This document shows positions 43,155-52,063 of a stretch of 64,000 bases of DNA, one piece after another. Under the pieces are notes generated by a model. The model was not told where the DNA came from. It saw nothing but the letters and a program-made list of their open reading frames with translations, and ran no database searches. The position numbers and the translations under genes are program-made. The stretch is from the NCBI RefSeq assembly GCF_012034935.1, contig NZ_JAATEN010000007.1, positions 186,001-250,000 on the forward strand, written 5' to 3'. The DNA is from Streptomyces zingiberis (GTDB lineage: Bacteria; Actinomycetota; Actinomycetes; Streptomycetales; Streptomycetaceae). Position 1 is the stretch's first letter. Each line of letters begins with the position of its first letter.

Positions 43155-44087
43155 ATGGCCACCATGGATCTCCGAGTTTTCACCGAGCCGCAGCAAGGCG
43201 CCTCCTACGACACCCTGCTGCGCGTGGCCCGGGCCGCCGAGGACCTGGGCTACGGCGCCTTCTTCCGCTCCGACCACTATCTGCACATGGGGGACGTCGA
43301 CGGCCTCCCCGGGCCGACCGACGCCTGGACCACCCTCGCCGGCCTGGCCCGGGAGACCAGCCGCATCCGGCTGGGCACCCTGATGACCGCGGGCACCTTC
43401 CGCCACCCCGGTGTGCTCGCCATCCAGGTCGCGCAGGTGGACCAGATGTCCGGCGGCCGGGTCGACTTCGGGCTGGGCGCCGGCTGGTACGCCGACGAGC
43501 ACACCGCCTACGGCATCCCGTTCCCGAAGGAGAAGTTCGGGCGGCTGGAGGAGCAGCTGGAGGTCATCACCGGGCTGTGGTCCACCCCGGTCGGTGAGCG
43601 CTTCTCCTTCGACGGCCGCTTCTACCAGCTCGCCGACTCCCCCGCGCTGCCGAAGCCGGCCCAGGAGAAGGTGCCGGTGATCGTCGGCGGACGCGGCCCC
43701 CGGCGGACCCCCGCGATCGCCGCGCGCTTCGCGGACGAGTTCAATCTGCCGTTCGTCCTGCCCGACGAGACCGCGGAGCAGTTCGGCCGGGTCCGCGCCG
43801 CCGTCGAGGCCGAGGGCCGGGACCCGTCCTCGCTCGTCTACTCCAACGCCCTGGTGATCTGCGCCGGGCGGTCCGAGGCGGAGGTCACGCGGCGGGCCGA
43901 GGCCATCGGGCGCGACGCGGCGGAGCTGCGGGAGAACGGGCTCTGCGGCTCCCCGGCCGAGATCACCGAACGGATCGGCCGGTACCGGGAGGCCGGTTGT
44001 GAGCGGATCTACCTGCAGTTCCTGGACCTCTCCGACCTCGACCACCTGGAGCTGGTCGCCACCGAGGTGAAGCCGCAGCTCGGCTGA
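43155..44087 (+). CDS. LLM class F420-dependent oxidoreductase
   Basis: A 310-residue luciferase-like (beta/alpha)8 enzyme. The F420-type marks are AEDLGYGAFFRSDHYLHMGD, RLGTLMTAGTFRHPGVLA, DQMSGGRVDFGLGAGWYADE and HTAYGIPFPKEKFGRLEE. These enzymes use reduced F420 for oxidoreductions of largely unknown substrates. ATG 43155 and ATG 43164 are both possible; CAAGAT at 43151-43156 lies seven bases before the second and could be the -10 box of a leaderless transcript. Confidence 0.9.
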   Translation: MATMDLRVFTEPQQGASYDTLLRVARAAEDLGYGAFFRSDHYLHMGDVDGLPGPTDAWTTLAGLARETSRIRLGTLMTAGTFRHPGVLAIQVAQVDQMSGGRVDFGLGAGWYADEHTAYGIPFPKEKFGRLEEQLEVITGLWSTPVGERFSFDGRFYQLADSPALPKPAQEKVPVIVGGRGPRRTPAIAARFADEFNLPFVLPDETAEQFGRVRAAVEAEGRDPSSLVYSNALVICAGRSEAEVTRRAEAIGRDAAELRENGLCGSPAEITERIGRYREAGCERIYLQFLDLSDLDHLELVATEVKPQLG

Positions 44088-44130
44088 GGACGGTCCCGGG
44101 GGTTCCGCGCGGCAGGACGGCGGCGCCCCC

Positions 44131-44181
44131 GGGGTGGTCTCCCGGGAGGGCGCCCCGGGAACGGGCCCGGGAAACCACCCC
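44131..44181. terminator. Bidirectional terminator
   Basis: Positions 44131-44146 pair with 44166-44181 (16 bp, one mismatch) around a 19-base loop that contains its own small hairpin. It separates the convergent F420 oxidoreductase and DUF6099-like genes. Confidence 0.8.
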
Positions 44182-44204
44182 GGGTGACCGGCCTCAGGAC
44201 GGCC

Positions 44205-44681
44205 TCAGGACGGCCAGGCCGCCGGGTCGGAGCGCGGCTGCTCCAGCTCCTCCAGCCGGCGCAGCAGTCCGCCGACCTGGTCCCCCGACTCGTCCACCGC
44301 GTCGATCACCTCCATGCAGTACCAGTAGAAGCTCTCCACCTCGGCGCTGCACGCGATCCCGACCAGGGCGATCCCCACCTCGCCGAGGAGCGCCCCCAGT
44401 CCGATGAGCACCCGCCGCCGGTCGTGGACGTCGGAGAGGCGGGCGGCCCGTGTCGCGCCCGCCCGGCGCGCCGCCTCGGGGAGCGAGCCGCGCAGCCGGG
44501 CGCCCGCCTCGCTGAGGCCGCGGGCCTCCGTCTCGAACTCCTGCGGACCGTAGAGCAGGAGGTGGGTCCCCACCGCCTCCGCCAGCGCCTGGGCCTGCCA
44601 TGCCTCGGCCACGATCTCCTGCGGGGCTCGGGCCCGAGCGAGGCCGTGCCGGGTGTCCTCGATCAGCCGAGCTGCGTCCAT
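44205..44681 (-). CDS. DUF6099-like protein
   Basis: A 158-residue all-helical protein starting MDAARLIEDTRHGLARARAP and containing IVAEAWQAQALAEAVGTHLL and RRRVLIGLGALLGEVGIALVGIA, with SFYWYCMEVIDAVDES near the end. I recognise it as the DUF6099 type of Streptomyces; function is unknown. ATG 44681 has an excellent ribosome site (AAGGAGGTG). It is on the same strand as the MazG-like gene 145 bp upstream, from which hairpins separate it. Confidence 0.75.
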   Translation of the reverse strand: MDAARLIEDTRHGLARARAPQEIVAEAWQAQALAEAVGTHLLLYGPQEFETEARGLSEAGARLRGSLPEAARRAGATRAARLSDVHDRRRVLIGLGALLGEVGIALVGIACSAEVESFYWYCMEVIDAVDESGDQVGGLLRRLEELEQPRSDPAAWPS

Positions 44682-44781
44682 GGGGCCACCTCCTTCCCTG
44701 GCGCGGTTCCGCTGCCATCACCTAGAGTGATGTTCACTTACCCAGAAGACCAGGGTTTTCCTGAATCTCTGGACAATAGCT

Positions 44782-44816
44782 CCCCTTTTGATGGGGAAAT
44801 TGCTACACAGCGTAGC
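44782..44816 (-). terminator. Two small hairpins after the MazG-like gene
   Basis: GCTAC/GTAGC (44802-44806 with 44812-44816) and CCCC/GGGG (44782-44785 with 44793-44796) lie in an AT-rich patch directly after the MazG-like stop at 44827 (minus strand). The patch also should carry the promoter of the DUF6099-like gene. Confidence 0.45.
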
Positions 44817-44826
44817 GGCCGCGGAA

Positions 44827-45288
44827 TCAGCGCTCCGTTTCGTCCCGGGTCGCCCCTTCCGGCCCGGCGGCCCGCGCGGCCCGCTCCGGCCGCCGCGCCC
44901 CCTCCGGCCGGCTCCCCGACTCCGGCCGCTCGGGCACGGGGAACCGCAACTCGTTCCGCTCGATCTTGGCGGCGAGGGCCGCGGCCGGGTCCACCCCCAG
45001 CACGGCACAGAACTGCACCAGATACGCGAGGACATCGGCGACCTCGTCCGCCACGCGGTGCGCGCGCTCCGGGTCCGCCATCACGGCCGCGGACTCCTCC
45101 GGCGTCAGCCACTGGAAGATCTCCAGGAGTTCGGACGCCTCGACACTCAGCGCCGCCGCCAGGTTCTTCGGCGTGTGGTACGGCTCCCAGCCGCGGGCGG
45201 CGGCGAAGCCGGCGAGCCGCTGCCGCAGCGCGGTGAGGTCAGGGCCGGTCCCCGGGATCTCGGTCACCCTCCAGGTTGTACCACTCAT
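44827..45288 (-). CDS. Nucleotide pyrophosphohydrolase, MazG-like
   Basis: A 153-residue all-alpha NTP pyrophosphatase. Family marks are WEPYHTPKNLAAALSVEASE (binding of base and first metal Glu), LLEIFQWLTPEES and DEVADVLAYLVQFCAVLGVD with the ExxE/ExxD metal ligands. It converts NTPs, perhaps damaged ones, to NMP and pyrophosphate. The C-terminal 40 residues are Arg/Glu/Ala-rich and unstructured. ATG 45288 is used; an in-frame GTG at 45267 preceded by TACAAC may be the true, leaderless start. Confidence 0.88.
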   Translation of the reverse strand: MSGTTWRVTEIPGTGPDLTALRQRLAGFAAARGWEPYHTPKNLAAALSVEASELLEIFQWLTPEESAAVMADPERAHRVADEVADVLAYLVQFCAVLGVDPAAALAAKIERNELRFPVPERPESGSRPEGARRPERAARAAGPEGATRDETER

Positions 45289-45427
45289 GCCGCCCCGGCC
45301 CGGGGCCACCGCCCCCGCCTCCCCACTTCACCTGCCCCTGCCCCTGCCCCCGCCGGCGCCCGGCGGAGGGGCGGGCCGGGGCACTCCGGCCACCCGGCGG
45401 GCCGTCCCTGGACGTCAGCCCTGGACG

Positions 45428-45829
45428 TCAGCCCTGGGCGGCGACCGCGGAGGCCGCCTCGGCGACCTCCGTACCCGCCGGGGTGAGCAGGAAGACGTCC
45501 CGGTCGACCCGGTGCATCCCGGCCGCGAGGCCGAAGACGACGCCGCTGGAGAAGTCCAGGATGCGCTTGGCGACGTCCTGGTCCGCGCCGGTGAGATCCA
45601 GCAATACCGGGACCTGGGACATCAGATGCTCGGCGACATCCCGCGCGTCCGCGAAGATCTGCACGCGCAGCACGACGAACCGCCGCGTGTCGGCGGCCGG
45701 TTCGGGCTCCGGCTCCGGCATCGCGGGGCGGCCGCCGGGCCACGTGGGCCAGTCGGTGTCCCCGCGCAGCGGGACCACCTCGGCAAGCCCCTCCCACTGC
45801 TGATCAGTGACGTCGTGACGGCCGTTCAC
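45428..45829 (-). CDS. SepF-family protein
   Basis: A 133-residue paralogue of cell-division protein SepF, which anchors FtsZ to the membrane. The C-terminal domain (about 50-125) reads FVVLRVQIFADARDVAEHLM, VPVLLDLTGADQDVAKRILD, FSSGVVFGLAAGMHRV and VFLLTPAGTEV, very close to the SepF core. The N-terminal amphipathic membrane helix of the main SepF is not evident, so it is probably an accessory paralogue. GTG 45829 follows AGGAGG. Confidence 0.88.
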   Translation of the reverse strand: MNGRHDVTDQQWEGLAEVVPLRGDTDWPTWPGGRPAMPEPEPEPAADTRRFVVLRVQIFADARDVAEHLMSQVPVLLDLTGADQDVAKRILDFSSGVVFGLAAGMHRVDRDVFLLTPAGTEVAEAASAVAAQG

Positions 45830-46300
45830 CTGACCTCCTCGCGGGTGGGCTCGTAGGCATCGTTCTTGCCCGGGAGCGGGGAAATACACATTCACCGACC
45901 CTAGTCCGAACCACTGACAGCCGGGGCGAAGCCGCACAAGCCACCCCGGACGAGCAGCCGTTCGCCACGGATCCGCCCCGATTGTGCCGCGCCACCCCGC
46001 CGCGGCGGAGCCCGTGGCGCGCCGGGCGTGTCCTCCTCAGCCCGGCCCACCCCGGCCCGGCCCGCCCCGGGCCGCGCCCCCGAAAACGCGCGGACCGTCT
46101 TGGCTGCGACCGGCCGGACATGACGACGGGGCCGCCCGCCGGCCGGAGCCCTGGCCGGCGGACGGCCCCTGTTCCCCGCGGGCGCGAGCCCCGGGTGCGT
46201 GTGCGCGGTGCGGCTCCGCCGCCCTCCGCGCCCCTCCTGCATCCCCCGTGGTTCCACGGCGTCACAGCGCTCGCGGTTCCCGCGAACGCCCGCGGCGTTT
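45830..46300. other. Gap with no recognised gene
   Basis: The part next to the SepF-like gene (about 45860-45920) is AT-richer and should carry its promoter; TAGGGT on the minus strand near 45900 is a weak -10 candidate. The remainder is extremely GC-rich, with short GGCCC repeats. No element was identified. Confidence 0.5.
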
Positions 46301-46942
46301 CTAGCAGCGCTTCCAGACGAGGTCGTACGTCGCGCCGGGAACCTTGCTCGACTCCATCGCCATGAAGCTGGTCGACTTGTCGGCCGACGTCCCCGCGTCC
46401 ACCCGCAGCTCCGTGTTGATGTTCAGGTTCCGCTGCTGCCCGCACGGGGCCCAGACGACCTCGCCCGCGGTCTCCCTGATGCGCCACTCGGAGTCGTACG
46501 GGCCGGTGAACGTACGGGACTTGACCGCCACGTCCGAGGAGCCCTGGAAGTAGTACTGCGACTGCTGGAGGGCGCCGGCCCCCTTCTCCAGGTGCCCGAA
46601 GCCGCGGTGCTCCGCGCCCGTGACGGCGTACGTCCACCCGGAGGGAACCTTCACGTCCAGGCTGAGCTGGCAGTTCTTACGGAAGTCGGTCGGCTCGGCG
46701 CCGACGCCCACCTGCGCGAGGTAGGAGCTGTAGCTGACGGTCACGGACGAGTTCCCGGGGGACACGGTGGCCGAGGCGGTGCCCGCCGGGCAGCCGGAGC
46801 CGTTGACCGTCACGATGCTGACGCGCGCCGCCTCCGCGGGTACCGCGGCCTCGGCGGGCACCTCGTCCGCCGCGCCCTGGCCGGCCAGCAGGGAGCCGAA
46901 CAACGCCGCGGCCACTCCGCCCGCGGCAACAACACCAGACAT
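46301..46942 (-). CDS. DUF4360 secreted protein
   Basis: A 213-residue exported protein. The N-terminal 25 residues are hydrophobic (VVAAGGVAAALFGSLLAGQG) with a likely cleavage near QGAADE. The mature part is a DUF4360 domain: IVTVNGSGCPAGTASATVSP, SYLAQVGVGAEPTDFRKNCQ, YYFQGSSDV, VVWAPCGQQRNLNINTELRV and a C-terminal WKRC. Four Cys can form two disulfides. Its function is unknown. ATG 46942 follows GGAGAACC. A CebR-type palindrome overlaps a promoter about 290 bases upstream, hinting at cellulose or cello-oligosaccharide control. Confidence 0.9.
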   Translation of the reverse strand: MSGVVAAGGVAAALFGSLLAGQGAADEVPAEAAVPAEAARVSIVTVNGSGCPAGTASATVSPGNSSVTVSYSSYLAQVGVGAEPTDFRKNCQLSLDVKVPSGWTYAVTGAEHRGFGHLEKGAGALQQSQYYFQGSSDVAVKSRTFTGPYDSEWRIRETAGEVVWAPCGQQRNLNINTELRVDAGTSADKSTSFMAMESSKVPGATYDLVWKRC

Positions 46943-47218
46943 GGTTCTCCAATCGGGTCGTGCGGGTCCGGCGCGCCATCCCGGCGCCGCCCCGGTGAGA
47001 TCTGCGTGCCGGGCCACGGCGATCCGGGCTCTCGGCCGACTCGGTTCCGGTTCTCGGCGCGCGGCACTCCCGTGGCCGCTGCGCGCGAGTCCGCCGGCCC
47101 GCGGGAGTACTCCGGGACGGTCCGTCCCGGAGAGGGAGACGCCAACCGCGGGGGGCGGTGAAGAACGGCCACGTCAGGGGGCAGGCGGGGGTGAGGCACG
47201 CCCGGCGACGCGCCGGTG

Positions 47219-47237
47219 TGGGAGCGCTCCCATAGTA
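47219..47237 (-). promoter_or_regulatory. CebR-type palindrome overlapping a TACTAT -10 box
   Basis: TGGGAGCGCTCCCA (47219-47232) is a perfect 14-bp palindrome and matches the CebR operator that represses cellulose-use genes in Streptomyces. On the minus strand it is directly preceded by TACTAT (47237-47232), with TTCCGT 17 bp further upstream as a possible -35. The promoter points to the DUF4360 gene about 280 bp away. The remaining parts of the 737-bp gap (46943-47679) show no other recognisable gene. Confidence 0.65.
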
Positions 47238-47679
47238 GGGACGGACACCCCGTCACGGAAGACGCGTGACACCCCGGCTTCCACCGGTCCGCCGGCCGGC
47301 CGGAACCCGTTCCGGTCCTCTCCTCCCGTCTCCCCCACCACCCCGCCTCCCGGCCGGCGCGGCCCCGGGCCACCGCCCCGCACCCCCTCCCTGCCCCGTC
47401 CGGCGGACCCCGGGGCCGCGCCGGCCGGGCGTCCCCCGTACGCTCTGGTTTCGTACCGCCGCGCGCGGCAAGACGGCGCCATGAGGCCGTCACTCACCAC
47501 CCCCGGGGCCCCCGTGGCCCGTGACCGGCGGCCGGGTGCCGCCCGGCAGGGCCCCTCGCGGGGTGCGCCCCTGCCGGGCGCCCCCTCCTCCGGCGGACGG
47601 GACCGCCGGCGCAGCGGGGACACCGGGGCGGTGGCCCGCCCCGGGAAGCCGACCGCCTGCGGACTGGAGGCCAGCACCT

Positions 47680-48405
47680 ATGGACGGGACGATCCTCGCG
47701 GCATCGGGGGACGCGGGAGGTATCGCGGGGTGGGTGACCGGCCTCGTCGAGGCGATGGGCGGGCCGGGCGCCGGTCTGGCCATCGCGCTGGAGAACCTCT
47801 TCCCCCCGATCCCCAGCGAGGTGGTGCTGCCGCTGACCGGCTTCGCGGCCGGCCAGGGGGTGCTCAGCCTCTTCTCCGCCATCTTCTGGACGACGCTGGG
47901 CTCGGTGGTGGGCGCGGTGGCGCTCTACGGGATCGGCGCGCTGTACGGACGGGACCGGCTGCGCCGGTTCTGGGCCAGGCTGCCGCTGGTGAAGGTCTCC
48001 GACCTGGACCGGACGGAGGCGTGGTTCGCCAAGCACGGCACGAAGGCCGTCTTCTTCGGCCGCATGGTGCCGGTCTTCCGGAGCCTGATCTCCGTCCCGG
48101 CGGGTGTCGAGCGGATGCCGCTGCCCCTCTTCCTGCTGCTGACCACGGTGGGCAGTCTGCTGTGGAACGTGGCGCTGATCATGTCCGGGTACGTCCTCGG
48201 TGACCAGTGGCACCTGGTGGAGCGCTATGTCGGCGTCGCCTCCAAGGTGGTGCTGGCCGGCTCGGTGGTGGCGCTGGTGGCCTACGTGGTCCTGCGCGTC
48301 CGGCGGCGCAGGCGGGGTGGGAACACGCACGGTGACGGCGCCGGGGACGGCGGTGACGACGGTGGGGACGGCGGCCGCCGCCGCAGCACCGCCGGCACCG
48401 GCTGA
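47680..48405 (+). CDS. DedA family membrane protein
   Basis: A 241-residue DedA/VTT-domain protein. It has the family marks LENLFPPIPSEVVLPLTGF (re-entrant loop with conserved Glu), GSVVGAVALYGIGALYGRDR, FFGRMVPVFRSLISVPAGVERM and five or so membrane helices. DedA proteins help move lipids across the membrane and maintain proton motive force. The C-terminus is a basic stretch then a Gly/Asp-rich tail. ATG 47680 follows GGAGG at nine bases. Confidence 0.92.
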   Translation: MDGTILAASGDAGGIAGWVTGLVEAMGGPGAGLAIALENLFPPIPSEVVLPLTGFAAGQGVLSLFSAIFWTTLGSVVGAVALYGIGALYGRDRLRRFWARLPLVKVSDLDRTEAWFAKHGTKAVFFGRMVPVFRSLISVPAGVERMPLPLFLLLTTVGSLLWNVALIMSGYVLGDQWHLVERYVGVASKVVLAGSVVALVAYVVLRVRRRRRGGNTHGDGAGDGGDDGGDGGRRRSTAGTG

Positions 48406-48788
48406 CGGCCGCGGCGCCTCCCGGGCCGCGTCCCGGGAGGCCCCCGCCGGCCCCCGGACACCCCGGGCGGCCCCCGGAGGACGAGAAGAGGCCGCGAACC
48501 GGTACTGAACGCCCGGATCGCGGCTACCCGGGCAACGGGCCCGAGCGGCCGGTGGTGGTGCGACGGGGCCGGGCCGCGCCGTCCCGGGCGCATGCGCGTA
48601 TCCGCGCCCTGGCGTGCACGCCGGTCCGCGCGCCGTGACGGAGCGGAGCCCGCGAGGGAGAGCGGCGGGGACGACGGGCGGGGCGCCGGCTCCGGGAACA
48701 TCGCCGGGGACCCGCCTGTTAGGCTAGTTGAATCATAAACAATCAAGGCGACCCACACGATCAGCCTCCCGACCCCCGGAGGGACACC
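48406..48788. other. Control region of the luciferase-like/FMN reductase operon
   Basis: Most of this 383-bp gap is GC-rich and featureless. Near its end (48717-48750) is an AT-rich patch in which TTGA (48728-48731) and TCAA (48743-48746) form a short inverted repeat around ATCATAAACAA. The patch is a good place for the promoter and a MarR-type operator. No MarR gene is in the window. Confidence 0.45.
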
Positions 48789-49919
48789 ATGCAGTTCGGG
48801 ATCTTCACCGTCGGCGACGTCACCCCCGACCCGACCACGGGCCGGGAGCCGACCGAGCACGAGCGCATCAAGGCGATGGTCACCATCGCGCTCAAGGCGG
48901 AAGAGGTCGGCCTGGACGTCTTCGCGACCGGAGAGCACCACAACCCGCCGTTCGTGCCCTCCTCCCCCACCACCATGCTGGGCTGGATCGCCGCCCGCAC
49001 CGAGCGGCTGATCCTCTCCACGTCCACGACGCTGATCACCACCAACGACCCGGTGAAGATCGCCGAGGACTACGCGATGCTCCAGCACCTGGCCGACGGC
49101 CGGGTGGACCTGATGATGGGCCGCGGCAACACCGGTCCGGTCTACCCCTGGTTCGGGCAGGACATCCGCCAGGGCATCCCGCTGGCCATCGAGAACTACG
49201 CGCTGCTGCACCGGCTGTGGCGCGAGGACGTGGTGGACTGGGAGGGACGGTTCCGCACCCCGTTGCAGGGCTTCACCTCCACCCCGCGCCCGCTGGACGG
49301 CGTGCCGCCGTTCGTCTGGCACGGCTCCATCCGCAGCCCGGAGATCGCCGAGCAGGCCGCCTACTACGGCGACGGCTTCTTCGCCAACAACATCTTCTGG
49401 CCCAAGGAGCACTTCCAGAAGCTCATCCGGCTCTACCGGCAGCGGTACGCGCACTACGGTCACGGCACGCCGGAGCAGGCGGTCGTCGGCCTGGGCGGCC
49501 AGGTCTTCATGCGGCGCAACTCCCAGGACGCGGTACGCGAGTTCCGGCCGTACTTCGACAACGCGCCGGTCTACGGGCACGGTCCGTCGCTGGAGGAGTT
49601 CACCCGGGAGACGCCGCTGACGGTGGGCAGCCCGCAGGAGGTCATCGAGAAGACGCTGACCTTCCGCGACTCCTTCGGCGACTACCAGCGCCAGCTCTTC
49701 CTGCTGGACCACGCGGGCCTGCCGCTGAAGACCGTGCTGGAACAGCTCGACCTGCTCGGCGAGGAGGTCCTCCCGGTGCTGCGGGAGGAGTTCGCGAAGA
49801 ACCGTCCGGCCTCCGTGCCCGAGGGGCCCACCCACGCCGCACGCGTCGCCGCGCGGGACGCCGCCCCGGCGGCGGACGGGACGGCAGCCGCCGCCACACC
49901 CCAGGAGGTGACCTCGTGA
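48789..49919 (+). CDS. Luciferase-like FMN monooxygenase, CE1758 type
   Basis: A 376-residue class of luciferase-like monooxygenase that needs reduced FMN from a partner. Marks are MQFGIFTVGDVTPDPTTGRE, ATGEHHNPPFVPSSPTTML, LSTSTTLITTNDPVKIAEDY, GRVDLMMGRGNTGPVYPWFG and HGSIRSPEIAEQAAYYGDGF. It overlaps the next gene (GTGA), which encodes the matching FMN reductase, a pairing known as the CE1758/CE1759 duo. The substrate is unknown; nearby sulfur-linked regulation suggests an organosulfur compound. GGAGGGACACC precedes the ATG. Confidence 0.92.
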   Translation: MQFGIFTVGDVTPDPTTGREPTEHERIKAMVTIALKAEEVGLDVFATGEHHNPPFVPSSPTTMLGWIAARTERLILSTSTTLITTNDPVKIAEDYAMLQHLADGRVDLMMGRGNTGPVYPWFGQDIRQGIPLAIENYALLHRLWREDVVDWEGRFRTPLQGFTSTPRPLDGVPPFVWHGSIRSPEIAEQAAYYGDGFFANNIFWPKEHFQKLIRLYRQRYAHYGHGTPEQAVVGLGGQVFMRRNSQDAVREFRPYFDNAPVYGHGPSLEEFTRETPLTVGSPQEVIEKTLTFRDSFGDYQRQLFLLDHAGLPLKTVLEQLDLLGEEVLPVLREEFAKNRPASVPEGPTHAARVAARDAAPAADGTAAAATPQEVTS

Positions 49920-50680
49920 CCCGGGACAGGACCCAGGCCGTGACCCAGGAGGCGGCCCGGCCGCTGACGCTGGCCGTCGTCTCCGCCGGGCTGTCCACCC
50001 CCTCGTCCACCCGGCTGCTCGCCGACCGGCTCGCGGAGGCCACCCGGCAGCGGCTGGCGGACGGCGGGCAGGGGCCGGTCGAGGTCCGCGTGGTCGAACT
50101 GCGCGACCTGGCAACGGACATCGCGCACAACCTCGTCACCGGGTTCCCCGGCGCGGAGCTGCGCGCGGCCGTGGAGACGGTCACCGGGGCGGACGCACTG
50201 ATCGCCGTCACACCGGTCTTCGCCGCCTCCTACAGCGGGCTGTTCAAGTCCTTCTTCGACATCCTGGAGCCGGAGGCGCTGGCCGGGAAGCCGGTGCTGG
50301 CGGCCGCGACCGGCGGCACCGCCCGGCACTCCCTCGTGCTCGACCACGCCCTGCGCCCGCTCTTCGGCTACCTGCGGGCGCTGACCGTGCCGACCGCCGT
50401 GTTCGCCGCCCCGGAGGACTGGGGCGGCACGGGCGACGCCTTCACCGGTTCGCTGCCCGGGCGCGTCGACCGGGCGGCGGGCGAGCTGGCCGCGCTGCTG
50501 GCCGGCCGCCCGGCCACGGGCGGGCCGTCCGCCGCCGGCCCCGTCGCGGCCGGCGGGGCGCCCGGCGAGACCGGGGAGACCGGAGGGACGGTGCGCGCCG
50601 CGGACGCCGGCCCGTCCGATCCGTACGACGAGGCGTCCGTCGTCCCCTTCGCCCAGCAACTGGCCGCCCTGCGCCCGTAG
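49916..50680 (+). CDS. LLM-partnered FMN reductase, CE1759 type
   Basis: A 254-residue NAD(P)H:FMN reductase with a flavodoxin-like fold: LAVVSAGLSTPSSTRLLADR (phosphate loop), VRVVELRDLATDIAHNLVTG, ADALIAVTPVFAASYSGLFK and AAATGGTARHSLVLDHALRP. It supplies FMNH2 to the coupled monooxygenase. A Gly/Ala-rich insert lies near 200-230 before the C-terminal SVVPFAQQLAALRP. AGGAGG precedes the GTG start, which overlaps the previous stop. Confidence 0.92.
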   Translation: MTRDRTQAVTQEAARPLTLAVVSAGLSTPSSTRLLADRLAEATRQRLADGGQGPVEVRVVELRDLATDIAHNLVTGFPGAELRAAVETVTGADALIAVTPVFAASYSGLFKSFFDILEPEALAGKPVLAAATGGTARHSLVLDHALRPLFGYLRALTVPTAVFAAPEDWGGTGDAFTGSLPGRVDRAAGELAALLAGRPATGGPSAAGPVAAGGAPGETGETGGTVRAADAGPSDPYDEASVVPFAQQLAALRP

Positions 50681-50846
50681 CGGCCCCGCCGCCCCGCCCC
50701 CGCCGGGGCCCCCGCCGCGGTGCCGGTCCCGTGACCGGCGCCGTGGCGGCCGGAGGCGGGGAACGACCCGCCCCGGCAGGCCCGTTGCCCGCCCGCGTCC
50801 CGCCGCCCCGCGCCCCGCGCGGGGGGCCGGGGGCGCCCGGACCGGT

Positions 50847-51497
50847 TCACCGCCGTCGCGCGCGGGGAGCCCGGGGCTCGGCGGCGGGCACGTACTTGTA
50901 GCCCACCCTGCGGACGGTGACGATCCGCTGCCGGTGCGCGGCGCCCAGTTTGCGGCGGAGCCGCGCCACATGGACGTCCACGGTGCGCCCGTCCCCGATA
51001 TGGCTGTGCCCCCAGACCATCCGGACGAGCTGCTCCCGGGACCACACCCGGTGCGGATGACGCACGAGCTGCGCCAGCAACGCGAACTCCAGGTACGTCA
51101 GATCGAGTTCACGGCCGTCGATTTCGGCGATGTGGCGTTCGGTGTCCACCCGGACCGGCTCGTACGGATCACCGGCCGGGGGCTCCGGTTCCAGCGGCCC
51201 GGCGTCCTCGCCCCCGGCGGGCGCCGCGGTGACCTCGGCGTCCCCGGTGACGGCCCGCTGGAAACGGGGGCGGAGACCGGTGGCGGCGAAGAGCGAGACG
51301 GGGTCGACGCTCTCCGGCAGCAGGACGAGATAGCCGACCAGCGGGGAACCGTCACCGGCGGTGGCCGGGCCGTTCCCCTCCTCGGGGACGAGAGCGAGCC
51401 CGGCCGGAAGTCCCGGCTGGTGGTGGCGGTGCGGGAGGACGGTGAGGGGGGCGAGGGTCTCGGGCAGCGGGGCCCGGAGCGTCGGTGCCACGGTCAT
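50847..51497 (-). CDS. Orphan winged-helix (OmpR-type) transcription factor
   Basis: A 216-residue protein with a C-terminal Trans_reg_C domain (about 115-205): RHIAEIDGRELDLTYLEFAL, HPHRVWSREQLVRMVWG and GRTVDVHVARLRRKLGAA, then VGYKYVPA. The N-terminal half has no phosphoacceptor receiver domain and does not look like a response regulator. ATG 51497 follows AAAGGA. It is preceded on the same strand by a leader-peptide gene and a Rrf2-type operator, so it is probably a secondary regulator in a cysteine/sulfur response. Confidence 0.85.
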   Translation of the reverse strand: MTVAPTLRAPLPETLAPLTVLPHRHHQPGLPAGLALVPEEGNGPATAGDGSPLVGYLVLLPESVDPVSLFAATGLRPRFQRAVTGDAEVTAAPAGGEDAGPLEPEPPAGDPYEPVRVDTERHIAEIDGRELDLTYLEFALLAQLVRHPHRVWSREQLVRMVWGHSHIGDGRTVDVHVARLRRKLGAAHRQRIVTVRRVGYKYVPAAEPRAPRARRR

Positions 51498-51749
51498 GGC
51501 GGCGGTCCTTTCCCTGGAAGGGCGGGCGGACAGGGGTTCACAAGGGGCCGGGAAGCGGTGCGGCCGTGCGTCACCGCGGTGATCGGCGGGGAGCGGCGGT
51601 GAGCCGCGCGGGGCCGGTGACACGGGCCGGCGGCGGAACCCCGGCCGCGGAGGACCGCGTACGGGGGACGCCACGGGAGCCGCGGGCGGGCCCGCCGGAA
51701 GGGCGAGCGGCGCGGCCGGGGCCGGCAGGGACCCCGGGGCGCCATCGCT

Positions 51750-51842
51750 TCAGGCGCGCCGGCAGACGGCGCTGGCGACGCGACGAAGGTCGACGTACCG
51801 GCGCCGGACGAGAGGCTCCTGCGGACGAGGCATGGTCACCAT
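51750..51842 (-). CDS. Putative attenuation leader peptide
   Basis: A 30-codon frame (or 27 codons from the inner ATG at 51833) ending VRRRYVDLRRVASAVCRRA. The Arg-rich YVDLxRVASAxCR pattern is that of the actinobacterial 'putative leader peptide' class found upstream of sulfur-metabolism genes, with a Cys near the end that could sense charged tRNA-Cys. GGAGGG lies 10 bases before ATG 51842. It is followed 252 bp later by the orphan winged-helix gene and preceded by a CCTA...TAGG operator. It is too short for ordinary gene calling. Confidence 0.75.
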   Translation of the reverse strand: MVTMPRPQEPLVRRRYVDLRRVASAVCRRA

Positions 51843-51876
51843 GCTGCGGGCACCCTCCACGGAGGTCAACCGCTTT

Positions 51877-51895
51877 CCCTACATTTTCAGTAGGG
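51877..51895. promoter_or_regulatory. Rrf2-type operator, site A
   Basis: CCCTAC-ATTTTCA-GTAGGG is a perfect 6-7-6 inverted repeat between the leader-peptide gene (minus) and the Rrf2 gene (plus). The same pattern recurs at two other places in the window. It overlaps the likely promoter region of both genes, so autoregulation of the Rrf2 gene is plausible. Confidence 0.65.
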
Positions 51896-52063
51896 TTTGT
51901 GACCGGATTCACCACCGGGCAGCGGCGGACCACGCGCCGGGGGCGGCCGGGGGCCCGGGTCCGCCCGCGCCCGGTGGCCGCCCGTCGCGCCTCCCCGGCC
52001 GTTCGGGCGCGCCGCGACCGCCCCGCCCCCGGCCGCGGGCGCCCGCTGGGCGATAATGCGCCC

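Noticed and set aside
47480..48203. Plus-strand frame starting ATGAGGCCG after CAAGAC
   Set aside because: It would be out of frame over the clear DedA gene and becomes Arg/Gly-rich; the DedA start has its own GGAGG.
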